DNA of 64,000 nucleotides. It comes from Niastella soli. GTDB lineage: Bacteria > Bacteroidota > Bacteroidia > Chitinophagales > Chitinophagaceae. Both the position numbers and the translations under genes were made by a program. The notes beneath the pieces are model-generated. The model did not search any database and had not been told where the DNA came from. It saw only the letters and a list, made by a program, of their open reading frames with translations. Shown one piece after another: positions 8,201 to 15,806 of the stretch. The stretch covers positions 62,001-126,000 of the forward strand of contig NZ_JAGHKO010000014.1 of NCBI RefSeq assembly GCF_017742245.1, read 5' to 3'. The first letter of the stretch is position 1. Every line of letters starts with the position of its first letter.

Positions 8201-9136
8201 CTACCACGTCCTTCCTTTAAGCAACTCCTGTATCTGACTTTTAGAAACAGGCAACTCGTTCATATGCTCATTGAGCCATTTGGAAAAATCCCTTTCAATC
8301 TCATCGCTCCAACGCGTATCGATCTGTCCCGGGGTATATTTGCCTTCGCGTAACCGTTGATGCCCGAACAGATCGCGCAGGCGAACGATCTCAGAAGTCT
8401 TTACCACTTTTTCTGCCAGGTGCGGGGGAATAAAGACCACCCCACCATCACGGCCCAGCACCACATCGCCGGGCATTACCGTTGCCTTGCCAATACGGGT
8501 GGGCTGATTGATCCCAACCAAGGTGGTATTCAATTCTCCATCCGGATTGTTCAGGTGATGCGAAGGATGATAATTGCGAAAGAAGGAAGTAAATGAACCG
8601 ATCTCTTTCAATCCTTTTATGTCGCGAATGGCCCCATCGTATACAATGCCATTACCGGTTTTTGCAAAGATGGAATTGCCGAGGTTATCGCCAATGGTAG
8701 GACCGTCTTCATACGCATCGAACTGGTCCACTACATACACGTCGCGCCTCACCAGGAGATCAATAGGCCATGAATTTTGTGATTTCACCCGTTTATCGCG
8801 CACGCCAAATTTGTCGATCACCCGATGAATATCAGGGCGGCCGGGCATAAAGATCGCAGTGACCGCACGGCCTACCAGCACACTATCCGGATTAATGGTT
8901 TTCCATTCCCCATCATACTGATGTTTGTAATTCTCATTACGCAACACTGCCCAGGCTTCTTCCAACGTCACCAGTTTCATGCGATCGAGAATGCTGTCGG
9001 GCACCCTGGGTCTTCCATCAGCAAATCGCTCGCCTTTCCATTCGGGCGTTAATGCGATCAACTGATCGTGGGAGATCTGTTGGGTGTAGCTTGTTGCATA
9101 CAGGAGGAGCAACGGTATAATTAGATAATGTTTCAT
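8201..9136 (-). CDS. Sec-exported RraA-family (class II pyruvate aldolase-like) protein 1
   Basis: The 311-residue protein has a Sec signal (MKHYLIIPLLLLYATSYTQQ). Residues about 80-270 are the RraA fold with the hallmark GDNLGN loop and DGAIRD, where the Arg and Asp bind the pyruvate enolate and metal in HMG/CHA aldolases. RraA-fold proteins are usually about 160-240 residues and cytoplasmic. This one carries extra N- and C-terminal segments and is exported. Its close paralogue is encoded at 12005-12928, and each copy sits beside an exported enolase-superfamily gene, so the pair may act in sequence on a sugar acid outside the cytoplasm. Confidence 0.85.
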   Translation of the reverse strand: MKHYLIIPLLLLYATSYTQQISHDQLIALTPEWKGERFADGRPRVPDSILDRMKLVTLEEAWAVLRNENYKHQYDGEWKTINPDSVLVGRAVTAIFMPGRPDIHRVIDKFGVRDKRVKSQNSWPIDLLVRRDVYVVDQFDAYEDGPTIGDNLGNSIFAKTGNGIVYDGAIRDIKGLKEIGSFTSFFRNYHPSHHLNNPDGELNTTLVGINQPTRIGKATVMPGDVVLGRDGGVVFIPPHLAEKVVKTSEIVRLRDLFGHQRLREGKYTPGQIDTRWSDEIERDFSKWLNEHMNELPVSKSQIQELLKGRTW

Positions 9137-9152
9137 ATGATAGTTTATTTTC

Positions 9153-9229
9153 GTGAAACGTGAAAGGACTCACGCCAACTCGGGACAATCGTAAAAACTT
9201 AAGAACCTAATAACTTAATAGCTAAAAAA
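9153..9229. repeat. Short intergenic repeat module
   Basis: Two CGTGAAA heptads at 9153-9166 begin the spacer. It ends with an AAGAACCTAATAACTTA block that recurs near 11950 and 43788. Confidence 0.6.
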
Positions 9230-10309
9230 CTAACTCGCCTTCGGCGGATGATTATGCCACCAACTTGCCAACGACGAACCACTGATATTCATCACCGGTC
9301 CAAAAATAGCCGGTGCCAATCCGGCTGTGGCCAGCTTACCCATAGAAAGCGCCAGCCCGGAGGCAAGCCCGGCATTTTGCATACCAACCTCCAGGGCAAT
9401 GGTGCGGCAATCGCGTTCATGAAAGCGCAACAACCTGGCCGACCAGTAACCCAGGACATACCCCAGCACGTTATGAAGTATCGTGGCCACCAGTAACAAA
9501 GCACCCACCTTTATCAGATTGTCTCTGCCGGCAGCGGTGATAACTACCAGGATCAGGGCAATGCCCGCCATGGACACCAGCGGCATAGCTTTATCGAGCC
9601 ATTTGAATTTTCCACGAACGAGATAATGAAAGGTGAGACCGGCCGTAACAGGAATGATCACGATCTTGGTAATATCCCAGGCCATGCTCCAGAAATCGAT
9701 GGCCACAAAACTGCCACCAAGCAAACGCATCAACATCGGTGTTAAAAATGGCGCGAGCATCGTAGAAATGGTAGTAACGGAGACAGACAAAGCAAGGTTT
9801 CCCTTCGCCAGATAACACATTACATTGGAGGCTAATCCACTGGGACAACAACCCACTAAAATGATCCCGGCGGCAATTTCATTAGGGAATTTAAACAGAC
9901 TGGCCAATGTAAAACCTACCAGTGGCATGATCACATAATGGCACACCACGCCTACAATAATCCCTTTAGGCATCCGTACTACATGGGCAAAATCTTTCAG
10001 ACTTAATTCCGTCCCCATGCCAAACATGATGAGCTGTAACAAAGGAATGATCAGGGCCGACAGCTTGAAGTCGCCAATGGTTTTGAAATGCTGCGGATAA
10101 TACAAAGCCAGACTCACCACCGCCATTATAACCAATGTAAAGGAAAGCCCTTTCAGCATTTGGTGTTGCCGGAATGAGATGGCGAGGCATAAAAAGAACA
10201 GGAACAACAACCAGCCACCCCAGTGAGGCTGTTGCAGTATCGTCATGATAATATACACGATCAAAATAACAGCCGACAGTCCGTATAAAACAGCCCCTCG
10301 TTTCATCAA
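9230..10309 (-). CDS. BASS-family (bile acid:sodium symporter-like) transporter
   Basis: The 359-residue integral membrane protein has about nine to ten helices. The BASS core motif is clear in GCCPSGLASNVMCYLAKGN followed by ALSVSVTTISTMLAPFLTP, the crossover region that binds sodium and substrate. Bacterial relatives move pantoate, pyruvate-like or other organic anions. The gene lies between the two exported aldolase/dehydratase cassettes, so its likely job is import of the keto acid or sugar acid they produce. That role is inferred from position only. An alternative ATG lies one codon downstream. Confidence 0.85.
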   Translation of the reverse strand: MMKRGAVLYGLSAVILIVYIIMTILQQPHWGGWLLFLFFLCLAISFRQHQMLKGLSFTLVIMAVVSLALYYPQHFKTIGDFKLSALIIPLLQLIMFGMGTELSLKDFAHVVRMPKGIIVGVVCHYVIMPLVGFTLASLFKFPNEIAAGIILVGCCPSGLASNVMCYLAKGNLALSVSVTTISTMLAPFLTPMLMRLLGGSFVAIDFWSMAWDITKIVIIPVTAGLTFHYLVRGKFKWLDKAMPLVSMAGIALILVVITAAGRDNLIKVGALLLVATILHNVLGYVLGYWSARLLRFHERDCRTIALEVGMQNAGLASGLALSMGKLATAGLAPAIFGPVMNISGSSLASWWHNHPPKAS

Positions 10310-10336
10310 TGATATATTAGTTTAGCGAATGTGCTT

Positions 10337-11812
10337 TTAACTCCACAGCCTGTCGTGCGAACGCACATCGTTCCATTCAGGCGTTGGTGCGAAATAGGTT
10401 TTGTTGGTAGGGATCAAATGTTTTTTGATCTCCTCTTCCACCAGTTCTATACCCAATCCAGGGGTGGTAAGTGGTACGTTTGCATATCCCTTTTCAAACA
10501 GCTTTCGGCCATCTGTAGTCTTTACCAGTCCGGCCCACCAGTCATTATCGAGAGAGTGATGTTCCAGCGCCAGGAAATTTTGCGTAGCAGCAGCACAATG
10601 TACATTGGCCATAAATGAAACCGGGCTGCCGGCAAAATGCATGGCCATGGCCACTCCTTTTTCTTCGGCATAATCGCCAATACGTTTTGTTTCCAGGATA
10701 CCACCGGCAGTAGCCAGATCGGGATGTACAATATCAACCGCACCGGCATCTATCAAAGGTCTGAAGCCATTTAGCAGGTAAATATCTTCACCGGTCAGTA
10801 CAGGTGTTTCCAATGCATCGGCCATTCTTTTATATTGATCGGTGAACTCCCAGGGCACCATATCCTCCAGCCAGGCCAGCCGGAATGGTTCTACTTTCCG
10901 GCCCCAGCGAATGGCGTTATTGAGATCGAAGTGTCCGTAATGGTCACTAGAAATAGGGATCTCATACCCTACTACCGAACGTACATCGCTAACGATCTGC
11001 GCCATGCCATCCAGTCCTTTTTCGGTGATCTGAATAGCCGTAAAAGGATGTTTGGTATTGGCATAATCCATATAACCACCCTGCCATTGCGCCAGGTTGC
11101 TGCCCCAGTATTTACTGTTCACCAGTGCGCCTTCCTTGTCTTTTACTTCACCAATGGAAATATCCATCTTTAACCAGGTCATACCCTGTTCTTCCAGCCG
11201 GTGTTTGATCTTTGCCTTGAACTCATCGAAGGTGGGGGCTTCGGGGGTATCGGCATACATGCGTACTTTATCGCGGTACCGGCCACCCAGCAATTGCCAC
11301 ACCGGTACGTTATAGGCCTTGCCGCACAGGTCCCACAAGGCCATTTCCACCGCGCAAACGCCGCCACCCTGCCGTGCATGGCCACCAAACTGCCGCACCG
11401 TCTTGAAAAGCATTTCCACGTTACAAGGATTTTGTCCCAGGATGCGACTCTTCAACATCAGGGCATAGCGTTCATCGGCTCCATCCCGCACTTCGCCCAA
11501 TCCATAGATCCCCTGATTGGTATCAATACGAATAATGGGGGTACGCCCAACATTCTGTATAATACAATACCGCATATCGGTGATCTTTAATTCGCTTGGG
11601 TTTGAATAGCGGCTGACCTTTTGCGTGGTTTGGGCCAGGATGTCTTCAATGGGCCATAAAGCACTGGCGCCACCGAGGGCGATGCCGCCTAACGTCGATC
11701 GTTTTAAAAATGAACGGCGACTGTTCTGTGGTTGTTCATCATGTTTATTATCGGCCTCCGGTTGTGGATCCTTTAGGCCTAGTTTGGTAAGAAATCGTTG
11801 AGATGGTGTCAT
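10337..11812 (-). CDS. Tat-exported enolase-superfamily sugar-acid dehydratase 2
   Basis: The 491-residue protein has a twin-arginine signal at about residues 31-62 (NSRRSFLKRSTLGGIALGG) after a hydrophilic N-terminal extension. The catalytic barrel has KMD on strand 2, metal ligands in SSDHYGHFD, LEDMVPW and TGED, and the dyad HPDLATAGG with MHFAGSP. The ligand spacing and the two His residues recall galactonate- and gluconate-type dehydratases. It is clearly divergent from copy 1. It lies 27 bases upstream of the BASS gene and downstream of the second RraA-like gene. Confidence 0.85.
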   Translation of the reverse strand: MTPSQRFLTKLGLKDPQPEADNKHDEQPQNSRRSFLKRSTLGGIALGGASALWPIEDILAQTTQKVSRYSNPSELKITDMRYCIIQNVGRTPIIRIDTNQGIYGLGEVRDGADERYALMLKSRILGQNPCNVEMLFKTVRQFGGHARQGGGVCAVEMALWDLCGKAYNVPVWQLLGGRYRDKVRMYADTPEAPTFDEFKAKIKHRLEEQGMTWLKMDISIGEVKDKEGALVNSKYWGSNLAQWQGGYMDYANTKHPFTAIQITEKGLDGMAQIVSDVRSVVGYEIPISSDHYGHFDLNNAIRWGRKVEPFRLAWLEDMVPWEFTDQYKRMADALETPVLTGEDIYLLNGFRPLIDAGAVDIVHPDLATAGGILETKRIGDYAEEKGVAMAMHFAGSPVSFMANVHCAAATQNFLALEHHSLDNDWWAGLVKTTDGRKLFEKGYANVPLTTPGLGIELVEEEIKKHLIPTNKTYFAPTPEWNDVRSHDRLWS

Positions 11813-11876
11813 TGTTTAAATTGTTTAATTATTTTATAGAATGACTTTTGTATTCATAGGCCTGCAGTTGTGAATG

Positions 11877-11998
11877 GGCAATGGGCAATGGGCAATGGGC
11901 AATAGGCAATGGGCAGTAGGCAATGGGTTTCCGCATAGCGGGATGAACCCAAGAACCTAACCCAATAACTCTGAAAGCTGAACTCTGAACGCTGAACT
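11877..11998. repeat. Intergenic heptad arrays (GGCAATG and CTGAACT words)
   Basis: Seven 7-base units of GGCAATG and close variants run from 11877 to 11925. After an AAGAACCTAA block, a second 7-base series follows: CTGAAAG, CTGAACT, CTGAACG, CTGAACT, TCGAACT. The array fills the gap between the second RraA-like gene and dehydratase 2. Confidence 0.8.
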
Positions 11999-12004
11999 TC
12001 GAAC

Positions 12005-12928
12005 TTACCAAGTCCTTTCCTTCATAAATTGATCTAATTCTTGTCTGGTCATGGGCAGCTTATCAGGATTCGAATCGATCCATTTCAAAAAATCCTGTTT
12101 AATGGGGTCGGTCCATTGTGTATCTATTTGTCCGGGGGTGTATTTGCCTTCCCGTAGCCGCTGGTGGCCAAACTGATCGCGCAGGGAAATAAACTCAGCA
12201 TTTAGTACTACTTCCTCTAACAGGTGCGCAGGAATAAATACCACGCCTCCTTTTTTCGCCAGAATGGCATCACCAGGTAATACCGTAGCCCGGCCAATGC
12301 GAATGGGCACATTAATACCACCCAACATCATTTGTTGTATATAAGAAGGGTCATAGCCTTTTATCCAGGCATTAAAGCCTTTTATTTCTTCGAGTCCTTC
12401 GATATCGCGTACCGAGCCATAAAAGACCACCCCGCGGCCGGATTTGGCGTAAATGGCGTTGCCAAGGTTATCACCGATCAGGGTACCATCCACCACCTTT
12501 CCATAACTATCGGCCACATAGATATCGCCGTTCTTAAGTACATCTATGGGCCAGGAGTTGGGCGCGCCAATACGGCCTTCGGTCTTTCCCTTCTCTTTTA
12601 TCAGCTTATCTACATCGGGACGCATAGGCCAGTATTGAGCCGTTACAGCGCGGCCGGTCATGGCGGAGTCATCGTTCAGCACCATCCAGTCGCCTTCAAA
12701 CTGATTCATATATCCTTTGTTGCGTAAGATGCCCCAGGCTTCTTCGAGGTGTACCGCTTTCAGGCGTTGCAGTAACCTGTCGGGCACATGTGGACGCCCA
12801 TCGGCCGAGCGCTCGCCTTTCCATTCAGGCGTAAGGGCCTTGATCTGATCGGGCGTCAGGGTTGTTTGTTGGGCAGGGAGGCGGCTTGCTAAAAGTAGCA
12901 ATGCAATAATTAGAAACATATTTTTCAT
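12005..12928 (-). CDS. Sec-exported RraA-family (class II pyruvate aldolase-like) protein 2
   Basis: The 307-residue protein has a Sec signal (MKNMFLIIALLLLASRLPAQ) and aligns along its length with the paralogue encoded at 8201-9136, including the ALTPEWKGER start and the RLREGKYTPGQIDT stretch near the end. GDNLGNAIYAKSGRG and SVRDIEGL keep the loop and the Arg-Asp pair. The residue two before the first Gly of DG is changed, because YG replaces DG in VVFYGSVRD. It probably acts with the adjacent Tat-exported dehydratase, but the substrate is unknown. Confidence 0.85.
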   Translation of the reverse strand: MKNMFLIIALLLLASRLPAQQTTLTPDQIKALTPEWKGERSADGRPHVPDRLLQRLKAVHLEEAWGILRNKGYMNQFEGDWMVLNDDSAMTGRAVTAQYWPMRPDVDKLIKEKGKTEGRIGAPNSWPIDVLKNGDIYVADSYGKVVDGTLIGDNLGNAIYAKSGRGVVFYGSVRDIEGLEEIKGFNAWIKGYDPSYIQQMMLGGINVPIRIGRATVLPGDAILAKKGGVVFIPAHLLEEVVLNAEFISLRDQFGHQRLREGKYTPGQIDTQWTDPIKQDFLKWIDSNPDKLPMTRQELDQFMKERTW

Positions 12929-12940
12929 ATAGTAGCTTTT

Positions 12941-13157
12941 CGTGAAACGTCAAACGTGAAATCCCGACAAGTCGGGACAGGCTGTGAAAGTCCTTATTGC
13001 GGAATTCCAATTAATAGCGAGCCTGCTCACAACTAACGGCTCGCCTTCGGCTCGAATTTTAATTCTCACCAACATCACCCTCCTACGCCTTACTTCCTTT
13101 ATCAACCTTATCAACTCTATTAACTCTATCAACCTCCTCCTGATCAACTGATCAACT
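12941..13157. repeat. Composite intergenic repeat, full copy
   Basis: This spacer starts with three heptads (CGTGAAA, CGTCAAA, CGTGAAA). It continues with a CTTATTGCGG block, a GGCTCGCC hairpin, TTCTCACCAACATCACC, and ends in CTATCAACT nonads and TGATCAACT octads. It is collinear with 63776-63991 at the far end of the window, and inverted parts of it occur at 20530-20660. Confidence 0.8.
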
Positions 13158-14729
13158 CTATCTACTTTTACTCCCAGTCTTACTTTTTTTAACAGGCGCA
13201 TCTGTAACAGCATACTTCTGTTGTAAAGAACTGATCGCTTCAAATTCATCAGCTAGCTTTATACTGAGTTTCTCATATATAGAAAAGTAATCAGCATATA
13301 CCGCATGGTGTTGTTTATTCGGTTTAAAAACATCGGGCAGTTCCACGGTTTGCGCTGCCTCATCCAATGATTTATAGATCCCCATTTCTGTAGCACTTAA
13401 CAAATACGCCCCAAAGCTTACGCTGTGGTATTGCTGCCTGACCCGCACCGGTTTATTAAACATATCGGCGATCATTTGCGTACAAAACGGGATAGTACCA
13501 AAACTGCCGTTCACCGATAAGCTTTTTATGTTCCGTTGTTCCCCCAGCGTTTTACCTATACTGTATATTTCGTACAAGATGCCTTCAATGGTGGCCCGGA
13601 TAAAATGTTTACGTTCATGTTTGATGTTCAACCCAAAATACATTCCCCGCGCATTGGCATTCCAGATAGGCGCGCGTTCACCCAGTAAATAAGGCAGGAA
13701 CAACAAACCATCCGATCCCCGCGGCACCTTGGATGCTTCTTCAATCAACTGTTGCAAACTGTTCTCCATATCGAACGGGTTGGTAAATTCACCAAACTGC
13801 CGGCTGAACCATTCAAGAATATTCCCGCCGTTGTTGGTGGGTCCGCCGGATACATAACAATCATCAGTAAGCAGGTAATTGAAGAAACGCATCTGTTCAT
13901 CCTTCAATACGGTAGGTCCCATTACCCGTACGGCGCCGCTATCTTCAATGGTGATGGTAGCTTTGCCTACTCCCTTCACTCCATCGCCCAGTGTAGCCAG
14001 ACAACCATCGCTGGAACCTAATAAGATCTTTGTACCGGATGGCAGGCGCAGTGATTGCTGATAGGCTTTTTTCAATTTGCCGGCCGAAGTGAATACCGGG
14101 ACCACATCGGGCAATCGAGTGGATGTAATGCCAGCATATTGCAGGGCATCGGCTTCCCAGGCTACGGTATGAATATTCAACAGACCGGTGGCCGAGGCAA
14201 GACTGTAATCTATATTGTATTCCCCGGTTAGCTGGTGGATTATATAGCTTTTTATTGACAGAAATTTACTGGCCAGCCTGAAACGCTCTTTATCACGGTT
14301 CTTCATCCACGCTATTTTCACCACGGGCGACATAGGATGAATGGGTGTGCCTGTGGCGGCATACAGCTTTTTGCCCAGTTCGGAGTACCGCAATTCCTGC
14401 GCTTCCTTCTTGGCCCGGTTGTCGGCCCAGGTAATGGCATTGCCAAGCGGGTTACCATTCTTGTCAACAGCTAAAACGCTGTGCATGGAGGCGCTGAAAC
14501 AAATACAGGCTACCTCATATTTTTTAGGGTGTATAAATTCATTGAGTAAATTCTTCAAAACATAAAGGGTGGTAATAAATATCTGCTCAGGATCCTGTTC
14601 ACTGTGGTCGGGTTCTGTATGAAATGTAGGAAAATAGCCCTTCATCGAACCGATGACGCGGCCACTGAGATTGAAGGCAAACACCCGCACCCCATTTGTT
14701 CCTAATTCAATCGTAATGATGCATTTCAT
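13158..14729 (-). CDS. gntK: Gluconokinase-type FGGY carbohydrate kinase
   Basis: The 523-residue protein is an FGGY kinase with two actin-like domains. SASMHSVLAVD, ITWADNRAKKEA and GTPIHPMSPVVKIAW are characteristic of the gluconokinase branch. The usual DxGTxxxR phosphate loop is altered at the start to ELGTNGVR, with Glu replacing the N-terminal Asp. The C terminus ends in a short basic tail (VKKSKTGSKSR). It follows the AraC regulator by 11 bases, so the two are very likely co-transcribed. In this locus it should phosphorylate an imported aldonate, feeding a phosphorylated Entner-Doudoroff or pentose route. Confidence 0.82.
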   Translation of the reverse strand: MKCIITIELGTNGVRVFAFNLSGRVIGSMKGYFPTFHTEPDHSEQDPEQIFITTLYVLKNLLNEFIHPKKYEVACICFSASMHSVLAVDKNGNPLGNAITWADNRAKKEAQELRYSELGKKLYAATGTPIHPMSPVVKIAWMKNRDKERFRLASKFLSIKSYIIHQLTGEYNIDYSLASATGLLNIHTVAWEADALQYAGITSTRLPDVVPVFTSAGKLKKAYQQSLRLPSGTKILLGSSDGCLATLGDGVKGVGKATITIEDSGAVRVMGPTVLKDEQMRFFNYLLTDDCYVSGGPTNNGGNILEWFSRQFGEFTNPFDMENSLQQLIEEASKVPRGSDGLLFLPYLLGERAPIWNANARGMYFGLNIKHERKHFIRATIEGILYEIYSIGKTLGEQRNIKSLSVNGSFGTIPFCTQMIADMFNKPVRVRQQYHSVSFGAYLLSATEMGIYKSLDEAAQTVELPDVFKPNKQHHAVYADYFSIYEKLSIKLADEFEAISSLQQKYAVTDAPVKKSKTGSKSR

Positions 14730-14740
14730 GTGTATAGTAG

Positions 14741-15628
14741 TTATTTATTACGCAAATGATTTTTTCTGAACTCGCTTGGCCGGTAGCCAGTCAGCTTTTT
14801 AAAGGTGGTTGAAAAATGTTGCGATGAATAAAACCCGGTATCCAACGCAATATCAGTCACCGAGATCTCAGGCCGCTTCAACAATTTGATGGCTTCCGAA
14901 ATGCGGATATTGATCAGGTAATTGATGGGCGAGAAACCCGAATAGCTCTTTACCCTTTCCGTAAACAACGTGGTGCCCATGCCCACCAGGGCAGCCATTT
15001 CTTCTACGGTCCATTGATGCGCCAGGTCCTGGCGCAACACCTCCTCCAGGTGCATAAAGGTTTTAGGAAAGTCGCGGTTGGCATGGCTTTGTTTGGTCAT
15101 TTTACGGGCCACCTGGATCAACAGTTCATCCAGCTGGTGATTGATGCTTGCCTGGTACCCTACTTCATTACCAAATAATTCAGCATGGATGCATTTGAGT
15201 ATTTTACCCACTTCATTGAACCGCGACAAAACCGGCATACTGTTCAACAACAGCGTTTTGCCAATAGCGGCCGTTTCTGTTTCGGACAGGCCACTCCATT
15301 TCCCGGGCTGTATCTGACCGTTATCGAGCCGGTGCAGGGACAGTTGGATCCAGGTAAAGGAACCGATCTCCAGTACGCCGTTGTCGCTGCCAAACGGCGT
15401 TCCTGGTAGAATCAACGCCACATCTCCAGGATAATATATATATGTCTGATGATTGATGCGCCATTCAAACCGCCCTTCTATTATATAATAAATACGTAAC
15501 CCATCAGTAGTGGTAGTGGAAAATGCGTTGAGCTGTATAGAGCCAATCTTTTTTATGCCCACTTCTAGTATCTGGGGGAACAAAAGCAGTTCAGCCGATT
15601 TACCTTGTTGTAGCACAAATTGATTCAT
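14741..15628 (-). CDS. AraC-family regulator of the sugar-acid locus
   Basis: The 295-residue protein has an N-terminal cupin-like sensing domain (about residues 1-150). The C-terminal double helix-turn-helix (about 195-292) ends in SVTDIALDTGFYSSQHFSTT and the usual GYRPSEFR. It is divergent from susC, with a 178-bp shared control region, and is the first gene of the minus-strand operon. It is therefore well placed to control both directions in response to a sugar-acid ligand. Confidence 0.88.
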   Translation of the reverse strand: MNQFVLQQGKSAELLLFPQILEVGIKKIGSIQLNAFSTTTTDGLRIYYIIEGRFEWRINHQTYIYYPGDVALILPGTPFGSDNGVLEIGSFTWIQLSLHRLDNGQIQPGKWSGLSETETAAIGKTLLLNSMPVLSRFNEVGKILKCIHAELFGNEVGYQASINHQLDELLIQVARKMTKQSHANRDFPKTFMHLEEVLRQDLAHQWTVEEMAALVGMGTTLFTERVKSYSGFSPINYLINIRISEAIKLLKRPEISVTDIALDTGFYSSQHFSTTFKKLTGYRPSEFRKNHLRNK

Positions 15629-15806
15629 ATGGCTTTATGTACTTAGCTTGGCGCAATCTCTGCTTCGTTTGGAAGCATATATAAAATAAAGGAATTTCCT
15701 GCTCCTGTATGTACAAAATTCAACACTGTTTTATTTTGGAAGTTTTTACCCGTAATACCGAATAATTTGTTCCTTCAACGATTACTCACCAAAATAACTT
15801 GCCGGT

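Noticed and set aside
11829-12011. Small open frame in the heptad region
   Set aside because: It consists of translated GGCAATG and CTGAACT repeats with no sign of coding selection.
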